From: Paraspadella gotoi
Taxonomy: Eukaryota; Chaetognatha
Direction: 5' to 3'
Assembly (NCBI GenBank): GCA_051294375.1
Contig: CM119269.1
Location: forward strand, 18,240,410 to 18,304,409
Length of the DNA: 64,000 nt
Both the position numbers and the translations under genes were made by a program. Below, one piece after another: positions 7,574-20,311 of the stretch. Under the pieces are notes generated by a model. It searched no databases, was not told the DNA's origin, and saw only the letters and a program-made list of their open reading frames with translations. Position 1 is the stretch's first letter; every line of letters starts with the position of its first letter.

Positions 7574-10500
7574 CTAGTTTTGAAGTGATCAAGGGGTTTA
7601 GAAACCTTGTAATAAAAAAAAATTTGGTAACTATGTATTTAGTAATTTTTTGGAAGTAGGCAGTTAGTAGGCTAAAGATAAATAAAGAATATGAAATAGA
7701 GCAAGTTGAGTCGAGTAAAGCCAAGAAAAACCTGGGGCGAAAGGCTATGCAGAGAATAAATTATAATTTGTTTTGTTTTCACCGGACCTGGTTAAATTCG
7801 AAAATACGCCAATCGTCTCGCAGATATTTTTTCGACACGAGGGCGACAAAGCAGCCAGAGTTTTGGATGGCTTCGCTAAGGGCTTCCGCCTTGCACCGGC
7901 CGAGCAGTTCGCAGCCGCCGCGGTCGTGGTCGTCGCGGACGAACCCTTGGAGGCCGAGTCGGTCGACGGCTTCCAAAAGAGACTCTAATTTCGGACGTTC
8001 GTCCTCGTAGTCTGCGTCGGTGTAAGAGAAGTAAACGTCGTAGGCGAAATTTATTTCCTGGAAACGTTTGTCTTTATTCTTGATCAAACGATACGCTTTC
8101 GGAAAATTGCTCCAAATTGCAATCGCCAGCGTTTCTCTGTAAAAGCTGGCTGTCACGATGACTAAGGATATCGCAGCAATGACCAGGCCGATGCCGACGA
8201 TCAGAAATGTTAACTTTCCCACGACTCGGTTGCCATAGTCACCGTCGTTGCATATGTCGGCGTATTCAATTTCGGTCATGTTGCGCAGAACATAAACTGC
8301 GATGTCGTTATTATAGTCCAAACCGTGACCGTTGCAAGCGACGCCGTCAATGTCTTCGACGTGGAACCGCCAACCGTCGTCCCGCACAAAATCCCACGGA
8401 TTCGGACTTTTGCATGAACACTTGAAAGGATTTCCTTTCAGCCTCATTTTTAATTTGGTGCCAAGTCCGTCTAAAGACTTTGGCGGAAGAGAAATTTGAT
8501 TGAAAGTCAGGTCGATGAGTTTCAAACGCGTTGGTCGAATCCTGTTGACTGCATCGAGAATGATAGACGCATCGGTGATCATATTCGAACTGAGATCGAG
8601 AGTCTCGCTCACTTTGAGCAATATGTCCAAATGAGTCTCATTCACCGAACTGACGTCGTTGGCCGAGAGGTCGAAATCGTAGACGAACCCATCCTCCAAC
8701 TGACTTGGCAGCGAAGATCGTTCGCGGCATTTTGCGCGTACTTTGTGAGGCGCAATTCTTGTGCACTCGCAATCGGCGTCACAAGTTGTTCTTCGACACC
8801 CAAACGCCTCGGCCTCGGTCTCCATGAGGTTTGACTTCACAGAGGCATTGGACGCCGCCGACGTTTTGCAGTCAAAGTTTCGAAAAAGCGGAGATCCGTA
8901 GAACCGTTGACATCGCATGACCCGACCTTCGAGAGATTCATCGGGAATTGTCTCGAGAGAATTGAGGAAAAAGGCAGAGTCTTGCATGGCGCATCCTTGG
9001 CAGACGAGGTCGCCGCGTTGGGTGTCCAAGTTCTTGATCAATATGACGATTCCGTGAGAGTGGTACCAGGAGACGAATTCCATCAGCTTTCGTAGATTAA
9101 ATGAGGAAAGATGATTGTAATGGACGACTGAGAAATTGGAGAATATTTTAATAGAAAAATAGAAAAATACAAAATAGAAAAGTTATTCGATTTTATGAAA
9201 AGTCATAAGGGGGAGGAAGGCAATGGGAGTATTTATAAAAATATTTCGACTTCATTTTTTAAGTAATCGTTAACGAGGATAAAGAAAATACTGGAGAAAA
9301 AGAGAGAGAGGGAAAAAGATATGTATCTTTTCAGAACCGTAAATGACCAAAAATTCTAAAATTGGGGCAAAACAGAGGCTTGAAATCCAGTCTTTCATAA
9401 TTTTGATCATTAGTCACAATTAGGGTTGGGTGACCCAGTTCTTTAGTCATTTTTTGTTTTGAATGAAAATCTCTAAAAGTGTTTTCACTCGCACCGCTTT
9501 CTTCATTATTAAATTACTCTTATTTAATACTCCCGGTGCATGTGATGACGTTTTTAAAAAGAATTGAGAAAAGTTTTTAAAATATTTTATCGAATACAAT
9601 TATTTCGGTTATTTTTAATTTAGGTACGTAATTTGTCTCAAGAAACGTAAAAAAAGAGACTCCTAACATATTATTATTTAGTAATAGGGATTGAGGACAT
9701 TGCCTGACCATTGTGACCAAGTTCAGGGGCAAGATTGAATGATTGAATGAAAAATGTTTGTATTGGTGTACCAATTTTATAATACTTACCGATTGAGTAT
9801 GCGGTCATCTTATTACATTGCACTTTTGTTTCATTGCCTTTCTTGTCCATCGTTGGGAAGTAAATGTCATTGATAAGATTATAACCGACGATAATGGTCG
9901 TATCAACGATGTAGTTAGAAATCCGTAATGGCCACAAATTAAATATCGTCAGTTGATTCTCTTGCAAATAAAGTTTTTGTATCGATGGCAACACCTCCAA
10001 GATATTTTCCACAGTCTTCATTCCATTTTCGTTCAAATAAAGGTAAGCCAATCGAGGTAAGTTTCTAAATATGTTCTTTTTCACGGATCGAATTTTGTTG
10101 TTTTCCAAATCGAGCAGCTCCAAATTCGGCAGATGGTCGAAGGCGTTTGCCTCAATGGTGTGAATCTGATTGTGGCCGAGCAAAACCTCGGAGAGCCACG
10201 ACAAATTTCTAAAGACGCCAGATGTAAGGATCGTCAGGTCGTTTCCGGTCAGATCCATCCCTTCTAGGTTCGCAGGAAATACTCCGCTCTTCAAGCTTTT
10301 TATTAAGTTATTACTTAAAAATACAAACTTTATTGTAGGCGACGGTTTGAAAGTTTCCCGATTTAACCGAGGGAGTTTGCAGCCTATGCAGCTGAGAGTC
10401 ACCATCGTTTCAGAGTAAATAGCTATCTTGGAGACGTCGGTGTATTTCGCCTCAAGGGAGTCCACTTCTATACGACCTTCTAATGAGCCAAGTGGGTTTT

Positions 10501-12142
10501 CATCGAGGACCAACCTTTTCAACTTCGAGTTGGAAAGAGACGAAAAGTTTGTGAGTTGATTCTTGTCCATAAACAGAGTAGAGCCTGAGAAAGAAGTCAA
10601 GAGAATTTATTTGAGTCATGATAAATAGTGCGTGTGGAATTTTACGATATAAAAATCATTTCCACCTGGTGGGAGTTTGGTTAAAATTGAATCGTCGTCC
10701 ACGACCTCGAGACCAGCGTCTCTAATAGTGACTTCCATAGTTTTGTTAAATCTCGCGTCCTGCCACAATCTCGGGAGGAGGCCGTCCTTGAATCCAATTC
10801 CTTTGAACGAAACTTGCCCAACTACTTTGATCGTGTGCAGGCTAAAAGATTAAGCAAAATACATTTATATGTATTTATAGACTATCATAATTATATATGT
10901 ATAATAACATCGGAGAAGTATCAAGCCACCGAAAACAAATCGGAACGGAAGCTCGGGCGATCTCCGCGGAAATGAAATCGACGAATCCTGATTGGAACCG
11001 GAATCGACCAATCAGCTTGCAGAATCATCGGAACTGTAATTTTTACCCTTAGTATAAATAGACCTAGCTTGTTCTACTTCTAGTTTCAGTCTCACCGTCA
11101 CCTTTATTCTCAGAATAAAATCCCATCTTGATTATCATAATTTGTGTGGAAACTAATAAAGAACATCAGTCAGGATATGATGCGATTATTTTGGTTTTGC
11201 TAACCTCCCCAAGTTGGCCGTCAAGACGATATCTTGCGCTACTTTTAAATTCGCTCCATTTATAGTCAAACTCGTCAACCAAGGAGCATCCAATATCCAA
11301 GGCTCCGTCAGCTGCACCCAACACTCTGACCCTCTGCCGTGCGAATTGATATCCAGGAATGAGAGACGCTTCGTCGAATTGGCCGATAGAGGGACGATCG
11401 TAGAGTTACACTCCGTTTTTATGGCAACTCCGACGAAAAACATCTAGTCGGAATTATGTGCGTTTTATTTCGAATTCAACATGGTTGATTAGCTACAGAC
11501 AATAACATCAAGCAACTAGTTATAAACAAAAAAAAACAGTAATAATTGTTATGAGTTAGTGATAGAACCGTTCAATATAAGCAGTCCCTGAGCTTCGGAT
11601 CCGGCTGTAACACCGTGTTACAGGCGGGTTAGGCGACCCGTCCCTCTTAACTGCAAGGCGACCACCGAGCTAGAATCCCGGACCTTTGGGTTGGGAGGCG
11701 AAAGACTTGCCTCCTGCACCAAAGGGCCCTGATGATCGGTTGGAGGATTTTAGTCCACCATAACGGGATAATTAATTAAATAGTAGAGAAATGAATTATT
11801 CAGAGGACAGTGTTTTTCGACAAATAGATCTTGGTAATTAAATTTTTTCAGCAATGTTAGATAACACTACTAACAGTGCATATAACTGTATTTAGTGGCT
11901 GTTGAGTGTTGAGAATACAGCTAACACTACCTATATCCGGACACATTCCCGATCCAACTTCCCTCGCACTCACTTACGACTCCGCGGTTGATCAACACCG
12001 CCTCGAGTTCAAACAACTCGTCGCCGCCGGAAAAGCAGTGGAGGACGAAGCTGCAGCGGACGTGGCTGACGTAGCAGGAGGCGCGGACTGCTGAGGCGAG
12101 GAAAAGGAGTAGGAGGACGAGGCGTACAAAAATCAGCGCCAT
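7115..12142 (-). CDS. Toll-like receptor, six exons
   Basis: A single-pass membrane receptor of innate immunity or development, about 1,040 residues. In order: a signal peptide (MALIFVRLVLLLLFLASAVRA), Asn-glycosylation-rich N-terminal LRRs, a run of typical LRRs in exon 4 (for example LPNLELLDLENNKI), a cysteine-rich cap (CQGCAMQD), a second cluster (CRRTTCDADCECT), two short LRRs, another cap (NPFKCSCKSPNPWDF), a TM helix (LTFLIVGIGLVIAAISLVIV) and a cytoplasmic TIR domain starting FAYDVYFSY. More than one cysteine cluster is the protostome Toll layout. Ligands and signalling through MyD88-type adaptors are known for the family, not shown here. Exons 1-2-3-4 and 5-6 are in phase; the 4/5 junction is not. 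The TIR has an acidic insertion and a Glu-rich tail. Confidence 0.87.
7788..9086 (-). CDS. Toll-like receptor exon 5 (cysteine clusters, TM, TIR start)
   Basis: About 433 codons open without a break, ending EFNQ at donor CAG|GTCCGG. Begins in the LRR C-terminal cap (LMEFVSWYHSH...LVCQGCAMQD), then an N-cap-like cluster, short LRRs, a second cap, TM helix and TIR box 1 (YDVYFSY). The box 2 region is RDDHDRGGCELLGR instead of the usual RDxxPG. The acceptor TACGAAAG at 9087 gives phase 0 whereas exon 4 ends in phase 1. Confidence 0.87.
9790..10584 (-). CDS. Toll-like receptor exon 4 (LRR array)
   Basis: Acceptor TTTCTCAG, donor ATCG|GTAAGT. 265 codons with successive LRRs (LKRLVLDENPLGSL, LEGMDLTGNDLTIL, LSEVLLGHNQIHTI, LELLDLENNKIRSV, LAYLYLNENGMKTV, IQKLYLQENQLTIF). 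Uninterrupted, so the base quality here is good. Confidence 0.88.
10666..10841 (-). CDS. Toll-like receptor exon 3
   Basis: Acceptor TCTTTTAG, donor CCAG|GTGGAA. In phase with exons 2 and 4. LRR-like strand pattern LHTIKVVGQVSFKGIGF. Confidence 0.78.
10899..11170 (+). mobile_element. Possible solo LTR (or intronic promoter) in Toll intron 2
   Basis: Plus-strand TATAAATA at 11053-11060, an arthropod-type initiator TCAGTC at 11086-11091 (about 33 bases downstream) and AATAAA at 11117-11122 shortly after. That tight order is typical of LTR retrotransposon ends. No internal retroelement genes and no target-site duplication were identified; the ends are approximate. Confidence 0.35.
11205..11443 (-). 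CDS. Toll-like receptor exon 2
   Basis: Acceptor CCGACTAG, donor GGAG|GTTAGC (phase 2). N-terminal ectodomain with irregular LRR pattern such as LTSLTINGANL and two NST sequons. Confidence 0.78.
11584..11737 (-). mobile_element. Possible tRNA-derived SINE in Toll intron 1
   Basis: On the minus strand, TGGTGCAGGAGG (11721-11710) fits an RNA polymerase III A box. GGTCCGGGATTC (11684-11673) resembles a B box with one extra base. A GAGGC/GCCTC stem lies between them. The body also contains a perfect 8-bp palindrome, TGTAACAC/GTGTTACA, at 11606-11622. No second copy was seen in this window. Confidence 0.3.
11978..12142 (-). CDS. Toll-like receptor exon 1 (signal peptide)
   Basis: ATG at 12142; 55 codons to a strong donor GTC|GTAAGT. 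Encodes a hydrophobic signal peptide followed by a Cys-containing N-cap (CYVSHVRCSFVLHC). A reading continues past the donor but does not match the phase of exon 2; the GTAAGT donor does. Confidence 0.78.
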
Positions 12143-15100
12143 CCTACATTTACGGTTTTAAAATGGAGAAACGAAAAAAAAAACCTTTTTGTTTTCAATT
12201 CGGTTGTTCTTGGTTTTTAGAGTCAGCGAGGAGTCATCGAATCTTTTCACCTTTGAACCCGGATCTTTCGTTATCAAAAAAAATAAGATTTAAAAATTAA
12301 CAAATAAAACCGATCAAGTTTAGACCGAAACAATCAACGGCTCGCATTCTAAGCCGCCGCAACGTCGCCTCTCGAAAACAAAGACGAGGCTTTTAGCGCC
12401 AGTCTCCGTTCTCCGCTCCGCCGCCAAAGGTTTTGCAACGGCCCAAATGGAGAGAGAGGAATTGGGGAAGCAAAAAGAAAGAAAAACAATAATGAAAGAG
12501 TAAGATATTACATGAGTCCAAATCAGGAAGCAATATAGCTATTATTAAATGAATGGGAGCATAATTTCATAATTGGCTTAGAACCAATTTCATAATTATT
12601 GAATCAAACATTTTTTCTTTTTACACATCCATTCCAAAAATTTTAGAATTTTTAAGCATTCTTTCTCAATAAGAAAAGCTTTGAAGAATCCTCTGCAACA
12701 ATAATATGAATTGAGAAAAAAAACATTTAATCCTAGAGAGTGAATAAAGTCAGCGCAGCGAATTTTAATTCCGTTTTGTTTGTTTATTATACTTGAATTA
12801 ATTCCGAACAACGGGTGATTTTGTTAACGACAATTGAACTTTGTCGGAAAAGATTTTGTTCATCGCCCACGTATGGTTATTTGTCATATTCGCAATATCA
12901 TACTTAGGGTGATATGTAGCAAAAAAAAAACTTGTTAAGAGACAAGAGAATTAAGGATTTTTTTAAATGATCATGATGCAAAGTATTTTAATAAAATATA
13001 GTAATAATATTAGTAGGTATATCACACATGTAAAAAACTCTCCAACCAGTCCGGAAAAAAAACATTAATTTAACGTGCCCTAGAATATCATAAAATGACA
13101 AATAAGCCCAAAGTAAACGTGATACTGATAATGGCTCGGCAAATTCGGACGTCACAGCGTGGACGGATGCGAGTAAGGCTTGAAAATTGGAGAAGACTCC
13201 TGGTGGGGAGACCTATGGTCGAAGCCAAACTTGGTAAAAATGGAAAAAATAAAAGGGGAAACCTCCGAATGGCGTGCGATTTTGTCATGTATGAGCTGAA
13301 GATCTGATCCTGTGGTACTAAAATAACGATTGAAGCGAAGAAATCTCTTGAAGAACCTGTTAGCTGGAAATTTAAATTCTGGCTATCCAAAATCCGATTT
13401 GAGTGTGAAAGTTTAGGATTTTTTAAGAATATTAGTAATAAAATGATAGCCGAGAGAGTACACCGGGAAAATTAACAATGAAAAAATTAATTTTCTGATA
13501 AATTATGATTTCACTGGTGATACGTTTTTTCATGATTGACCATATGAAAAATTTTCATACGCTCTACTGACGCCCCAAGAAGGAAGGCGATCAACATAAC
13601 CAAAAAGTGAGAGACATACTTCAGTTATTCTGGACAATTACTCGCAGCTAAAACGAGTATGTTGAGACTAAAGAAAACTAAATTATTAATTCAACCCCAA
13701 AAGCTTCAGCTGTTTTTTAGAGCGACAGACGGAGAGCAAAGCGGGAGGTCCCTCTAACACTTTGGTAACCAAAAAACTGCTATACAAAACTTTCTCTATC
13801 CTGGGCAAAGACTAAATTAAAGACAATCAGTAATAATTATCGTAATAAAATACGTCGCTCTCTCCGACCTAAATATTTACATCGTAATAGACACCTACAA
13901 CAGATCTTTATATTATTTGTTTTTGCTCTGTGTGTGTCATATTTCTGCAGCAGTTTCCAAGCCTGGGAAGCTGTACAAAAACCACACACAAAAACAGAAA
14001 CAGACTGTATATGTAAATATGCAATGTAAATATGTAATGAGGTAGGAACGATGCCGCCGTGTTTTATTTTGAATTGAAGTAGAGAGAGATAAGAGAAGAA
14101 CATTTAGGTTATTTTAAACATCATAAAGAGTGTTACGAGAAGAGAGCAACGATGCCGCTACTGATACTACCGGGCACAATGTCGCTAAAAACAAAAAACA
14201 GCCCGATTTGACTGAAGCCATTTTGCGGGTTTTTTGGAAATAATAAAATTTCAGTTTTCTCTTAGAGGATGTCAACCATACTGTATTTTAGCCTCGCGAG
14301 TAAGATTTGCGAGAATAATCTGGAAAAGTATGTAATCTACTTTTTGGGCTGATGTTTGCCAAATCGGTCACTTTGGTCAGGTAGAGCGCTAGTTGAAAAT
14401 TTTGTTCTCAATGGTCAATCCGATTGAAAAACGCGTTATCGATACACCAGTGGAATATTAATTATGCAAAGAAAAATTGAATATTTTGATTGTTCAATGT
14501 GTTCGTCCCATAGCCTTTTCGAGAGTAGTATTTATATACTTAAATATTCTTAAGATAAATCCTTTGTAATTTTTCAAAATGGATGTTGATAGGGCAGATT
14601 TAAAAATCCTCATCTACAAGTTAGAAAGCTGATATAAAACGAAAAAGAGAAGCAAAATAAGTTTAATAACGCATAATAAAGTTTTTTTTCTGGCAACACA
14701 AAAAAGAGAGAGAGAGACAGGATTGAACAGATGAGCCAAAACTAATAAAATGCCAAAGAGCCCAAACAAATGTGATGCGGTTTCCCCCTTTTTTTTCTTC
14801 CGAGTTTTTCATAGTTTTTTCCATGTCATGAAGTCGCTTGGACAGTTAGGCCCCCCGAGTTCTTCATTTAAGCCTTCTCCGGTCCACTTGCTGTGAGCGG
14901 GTCGAATTTCGAGCAGCTTCACGGCATGTTCAATTAAAGCTAAATTTAAAAAAGCGTATTTAACTGTGGCTTGCCGGTATTTGTCCTAGGTCTAGGGATA
15001 CATATTTTTAGGCCTATAAGTTTTTTCCTTTCGCACGACCTGGGCCACTACGCTGTGGGCAAGGATGAGTTTTCTTTTTTTAATGTTGGAGTGCTCTAAT

Positions 15101-16153
15101 AGTATATAATTCATATTTATAACTTATATAAGTTATTATATTTGTACCCGATGATCATTTTAGATTTGCAAAAGAAAAATCCTTAATACTCTGGTAAGCT
15201 TAACCAAAGTTTATTTGTATCTGTAATATTCGAAGAGCGTTATAAGAGTAATGAGGTATATGGCAATAAAAAAAAATAACCCGTCGGTGAAATTACAAAA
15301 TTATGCGCATGCTCAATTCTTGGAATAAATGATTATATTGATTAGATAGAGAACAAAAGTTGTGCTGCAACAAAAATTGCCGTGGGATCTTTTAGCACGG
15401 ATAACACTCATTATCGATAATTATATTTCAAGAAATTATATTAAAAATGAAAATGAACTCCTAATTAATTAGTTAATTAATAATTAAGGGTGATCGAACG
15501 CCATTGTGTTTTTGTTAGGTCTGAGGGTCTTCTTTTCGTTGACTGTCCACGACGAAAGCAACGGACGCAAGCCAAATAATGATCGAAGTCTTTGCATTTA
15601 TTGTTAATTTGGTGGAATAGATTAATGAAAAATATATATTTTAATTCAATTATTTTGGATTATTTGAATATAATGAATTACTTGGTGAATTAATTATAGT
15701 TTGGATCTATATTTCAATATTTTGATTGTATGATAATCATCTTTGTCATGTACTAATTTTTAATTTATAAATATATAATATATAAAAAGAGGCAATATAA
15801 TCATTTTATATTCAATGATGTTGAAACTATTGTTGTTGGTCTCTTCCATTTATTTAAACATCATCACGGGCGGGTACTTGATTGATCCATCGAAACCTAA
15901 TCCTAGCTTATATCACACACTTTGTTACGCCGATCATATAACAAGAAATTTTCTATCACTATCAAGGTATCTAATAATCTATTGAGTATAGAATTTGTGT
16001 CAGACCTCACGTTCAAAGCTTTAAGGCACAACCGGGGAACGCCACAGTATCAGTACAAGGCATAATCTAATAAGTATTTATAGTTAATTGCATATTTTAT
16101 CATAATTCGTATGTCCTTGCTGACTATCTGATTTAGTTAAGCTATACGACAAG
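12143..16153. other. Intergenic, no gene recognised
   Basis: Upstream flank of the Toll gene. A GC-rich patch at 12330-12450 may belong to its promoter. The rest is AT-rich with short open frames only. A moderately GC-rich island at about 14840-15080 (cctgggccactacgctgtgg) could be an element remnant but matches nothing I recognise. Confidence 0.5.
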
Positions 16154-16311
16154 ATGTTGAGGGACTAGGGCCGGCGAAAGCCGACAGATATATATAGAAG
16201 CCGGAAGGATTTCTGTACTAAGCAGAAATCCGGATAAAAATATTTTGTTTTATTAGAATGAAGCCTCTTATCTTTCACGACTAGATGTTTAGCCTTATCG
16301 TGAACTTAACA
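16154..16311 (+). mobile_element. Possible short solo LTR
   Basis: Starts TGTTGAGGGACTAGGG and ends near TTAACA, imperfect terminal inverted repeats of LTR type. Inside are a TATATATAG box (16189-16197), a GC stem gccggcgaaagccgac, and a 9-bp hairpin GGATTTCTG/CAGAAATCC followed by AATAAAA-like AT sequence. No target-site duplication or internal domain seen. Confidence 0.28.
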
Positions 16312-17750
16312 ACGTGTCGCTCCTCTAAGACCCGTTGCCACAATAGCGCGCTTGGCCGTTTCGGCGCGCCCGTTTCACTGTTGCCATCCTACGCGCGACT
16401 TCGTTTTCGGTGGCCGCCCCCCAACGATGCTCGCGAAATAAGACGCCCGCTTTTCTCTTTTTTTCTGGCTTTCCTTTCTACCTCTCCTCAATTCTCGAAT
16501 TACGAAACGGCCGAAATGTACCCGCGCACACGTCATAGTCCNNNNNNNNNNNNNNNNNNNNNNNNNACAGGTGCAGAGCGAATTGCGGTGTCATCATCGT
16601 CGCCGCTTGAATTTCGTCTGGAAAACATGAGTGGCGATTCGCGGGCGGTAATTGTATTTGTGAATGACGTTATTAGATCGAATGTTGTCTTCATTGTTCA
16701 ATGTTCATTGTTGTGTTCAATGTAGTTAAGAATTACCTGTGGCAGTCCTTAAAACAATGAGTCGCACAGCAGTTTTTAAAGGCGGTAATAACTGAACTGA
16801 ATATAAAAATGAAGCCGACTCAATTCAATCAGGATTGTTCCACAGATAACAAATAATTGACAATAATCGTAAAGGGGTGCTATTTAACCAATACTACCAT
16901 AATAAATAACATTTCATCATAAAATATAGCCAGTATTTATCGTAATCTTTGTCCGAGCGTAAGGCCGTAAGCTGAGAAATCAATCAATAAAAATAAAACG
17001 GAACGACGCCACCCTTTTTGCAAACAGTCCAAGTCAACTGACTGAATCCTTTTTAGTTTTTCTCGTTCTCACTGATTTTTTTCTTCATTTTTTTAACATT
17101 TTGTTTGCAATGACTTTTTTTTTCTTTTTCGCGGCAAAAGAAGAATTAGCACCTTTCCCAGTGACTCTTCCCGACTTTCCTGCCAACTTGGATTTTTTTA
17201 AATTTTTTACAACCGTTTAACTTTAAGGTTGAAACTTTTAGGGTTTTTTTTTTTCAGTTTCTTTTAAATTCTTACACGTTCAAAGAGTTTCTGTAAATAA
17301 TTTTAAAGAAAATGAAGGGTGTTTTTGTGACTCCCAGACCCTCTTTCTCTCTCGCACTCGCACTCTCCCTCTAATTAAGAGTACTTGAAATAAAAAAAAA
17401 TATGCTTCTATAAATGTCATTCATTGAAAAATTGCAAGATTTTAATTCTATCGAGGTAACTTTTTATTCTTAAGAATATGACGGAAAAGTATAATTTAAA
17501 AAAATATTTTTTATATATCGGTATCGTAAAGTAATATCGTCAAATGAATAAGTTTGAAATAACTAAAGATACTTAAAAACTATCTTCATTTCGTGATGAC
17601 TCTCTAGAGATCGTCAGTAATAATAGTAGTGAGGGGTCTCTCTTTTCAGAAGACAAAAACCTTTGTATAGAAATGAAAGATAAAAAAAAGAAATAGGATT
17701 CGTGTAGTTTCGCCAAATCCGTCAGTCCCCTCTCGCTACCTCTCATCTAC
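16312..17750. other. Intergenic, CG-rich patch then AT-rich
   Basis: 16312-16660 is CG-rich around a 25-base N gap, with an unrecognised open frame. 16740-17750 is AT-rich with homopolymers. No supported gene. Confidence 0.5.
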
Positions 17751-17754
17751 AATT

Positions 17755-17761
17755 CTCTCTC

Positions 17762-17817
<56 letters not shown>

Positions 17818-17940
17818 TCTCTCTCTCCGCGACGGGGAGGCCTTTTCCTCTATCCTCCCACTCATCATACCAACGGGGGATGAGACATGATCAGAATTCG
17901 ACCCAAGCCTCTTCCTCCAATTCTTGACACACTTTTCACG

Positions 17941-18024
<84 letters not shown>
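17755..18024. repeat. (TC)n microsatellites ending near an assembly gap
   Basis: Two TC tracts (17755-17828 and 17942-18024) separated by about 110 bases of unique sequence; a 278-base N gap starts at 18101. Confidence 0.9.
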
Positions 18025-18025
<1 letters not shown>

Positions 18026-18378
18026 GTCGCTCACACTCTCACCAGGGGAATAGATCCTCATAAAGACCCTCCAAGAAAATCGAATATCGAAATGGACATG
18101 NNNNNNNNNNNNNNNNNNNNNNNNNNNNNNNNNNNNNNNNNNNNNNNNNNNNNNNNNNNNNNNNNNNNNNNNNNNNNNNNNNNNNNNNNNNNNNNNNNNN
18201 NNNNNNNNNNNNNNNNNNNNNNNNNNNNNNNNNNNNNNNNNNNNNNNNNNNNNNNNNNNNNNNNNNNNNNNNNNNNNNNNNNNNNNNNNNNNNNNNNNNN
18301 NNNNNNNNNNNNNNNNNNNNNNNNNNNNNNNNNNNNNNNNNNNNNNNNNNNNNNNNNNNNNNNNNNNNNNNNNNNNNN

Positions 18379-19619
18379 TTTGTGAGAATTTTTGAGTAGA
18401 AATACAAAAACTAAGCTTTATCAAACTTGATCCAAGGAGAGTTCTGGACAAGAACTCTTATTTAAAAATTCTATTGGCAAAAGGTACCACTTATTATTAT
18501 TTTCATATTTTTTCATAATGTCAGACTCGGATATGGGAAAAAAACTCGACAAAAATTTGGAAAAGGTCAGAGACTGGTAAGCGAAGTAGTCCCAACGCCG
18601 ATAGCAAAAGCCATCTTGTTCCATTACTGATTCCTTATTTCTCCTTTTTTTTCTTCTTTTTCTTTTTTCTGTTTTCCCCTTTTTTTTATTTCTCTCTATT
18701 CCCGGTTATAGATGTCGTAAAGTTGAGAGCTTATCCGAGATGTCTACGGTAAGGGAGGTAGGGGAATAAAGGGGCGGAGACGTTAACATTAATTAATTAA
18801 TATTAATTAATTAAATTCGAAAGGAAGGTTTGCTGGATGGGGAAAAAAAAGCGAGGGTTTTGCGATGCGATCCGCAGACAGAGACCTGACATAAATATGG
18901 CAGCGGAAAATCATTCGCTCGAATCGAAAAGATTGAATTCGAATTGATAACCTCTTCTTTGACAAAGGGAACGGATAATTAACGTATAAAACTGCGTATA
19001 TGTCGCCGTTTAGATCTGCATAATTCACGAAAAATGTTTATCTGAGTCAAATTTAAAACTTTTCGTTCTCGATAAATTCTCTTTTTTCTTTATCTTTTTG
19101 ACTTTTTTTATTCTTCTGATTAATTCTTTTCGGCTTTTTTTCTCGTTTTACTTCAATTCCTTCTTAATATTGTTTTTGTTTCTCTCTTCCTTCCTCCATT
19201 TCCTTTTTTTTTCTTTCTCACTTTCCTTTCCTCTATTCCTCCATCTATTTTCTATCCGCTTCCTCCGATTTTCACGCCACTCGCGTCAGCGACTCAGTCG
19301 TCACGTGCCTCTCGGACGATGACTCTCGTTCGTATTGTCGCCCGTGCACAGGGTCAAAAGTGTAAGCACGCACGAAAAAAAGGCGTACGTGTCAAAAGTT
19401 CAAAGGAAAATGGTTGTCTGCTCAATCTACAACCACGACTCTCGTGGGGGAAAAAACAGATGCAGGTTTTGAGAGATGTTGATTAAGGGGATAAGCATTT
19501 CTAATAATTCTGATAATTCTAATAATTCTAATAGATCTGACAGGGTGCGTTGTATGTGATTATTGCGATTTTGTGTCATCTATTCCAAGCGGTAACAAAG
19601 CGTGGATTCGATTCCTTGC
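18379..19619. other. Intergenic, no gene recognised
   Basis: Short open frames only. A palindromic AT block (attaattaat) sits at 18787-18812 and T/C-rich sequence at 19080-19260. Confidence 0.5.
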
Positions 19620-19669
19620 TATTATTTCTTTCTTTCTTTTCTTTCTTTCTTTCTTTCTTTCTTTCTTTT

Positions 19670-19905
19670 CCTTTCTTTCTTTCTCTCCTTTACTCATTTA
19701 CTTCTTCATTCTTATTTCTGATCTTTCGTTTCTTCTCTTTCTTTATCTAATCTTTCCATCTTTTTTCTCCGTCTCGTTCACGCTTAACCGCGAAGCCAAC
19801 GCGTGTTTCACATGACCTTAATCGCTGTTGGCGGATGAAAATGGGAACGGTCCTAGGGAGGTGGAGTACCTATTGCTAGGTGAGAACGAAGGAACTCAAC
19901 AGAAA
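19670..19905. repeat. Direct duplication, copy 1 (partner 20312-20545)
   Basis: Starts in a (TTTC)n tract and continues through ccgtctcgttcacgcttaac and cgaagccaacgcg to ggtgagaacgaaggaactca. Copy 2 follows a 25-base gap. The copies differ by frequent one-base indels rather than substitutions. Confidence 0.85.
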
Positions 19906-20311
19906 GAGAGAGAAAGAGAGAGAGAGCAGAGACGACACACGATACGATCGACGAGAGAGAGAGAGGAGCAGAGAGCCTCACTCCCGAATGCGAACACATA
20001 ACACCCGAACGAGGGGGGAAGAGAATGACCACGAAATCGTCGTGCAGCTCACTGCCACATCCATTCAGACACATCGCCAGCGCTACGAGATCGACGATAC
20101 ACTGACTACACATACGAAGAGATGATACCTCCATGCAACCAAGTGGTGATCGCATCATGAGATCAGCTATACACATAGTCATACACGACTACTCTAGTCT
20201 TCTAACACAATATAAGTAGTAGCATGATCATGCTGCGATATGCGCAAGTGAATGAGAGATCACTCTCTCTGCGTGCTCTGTCACTTNNNNNNNNNNNNNN
20301 NNNNNNNNNNN

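Noticed and set aside
7211-9095. Plus-strand frames across the Toll gene
   Set aside because: Antisense shadows of the TIR, LRR and cysteine-rich exons.
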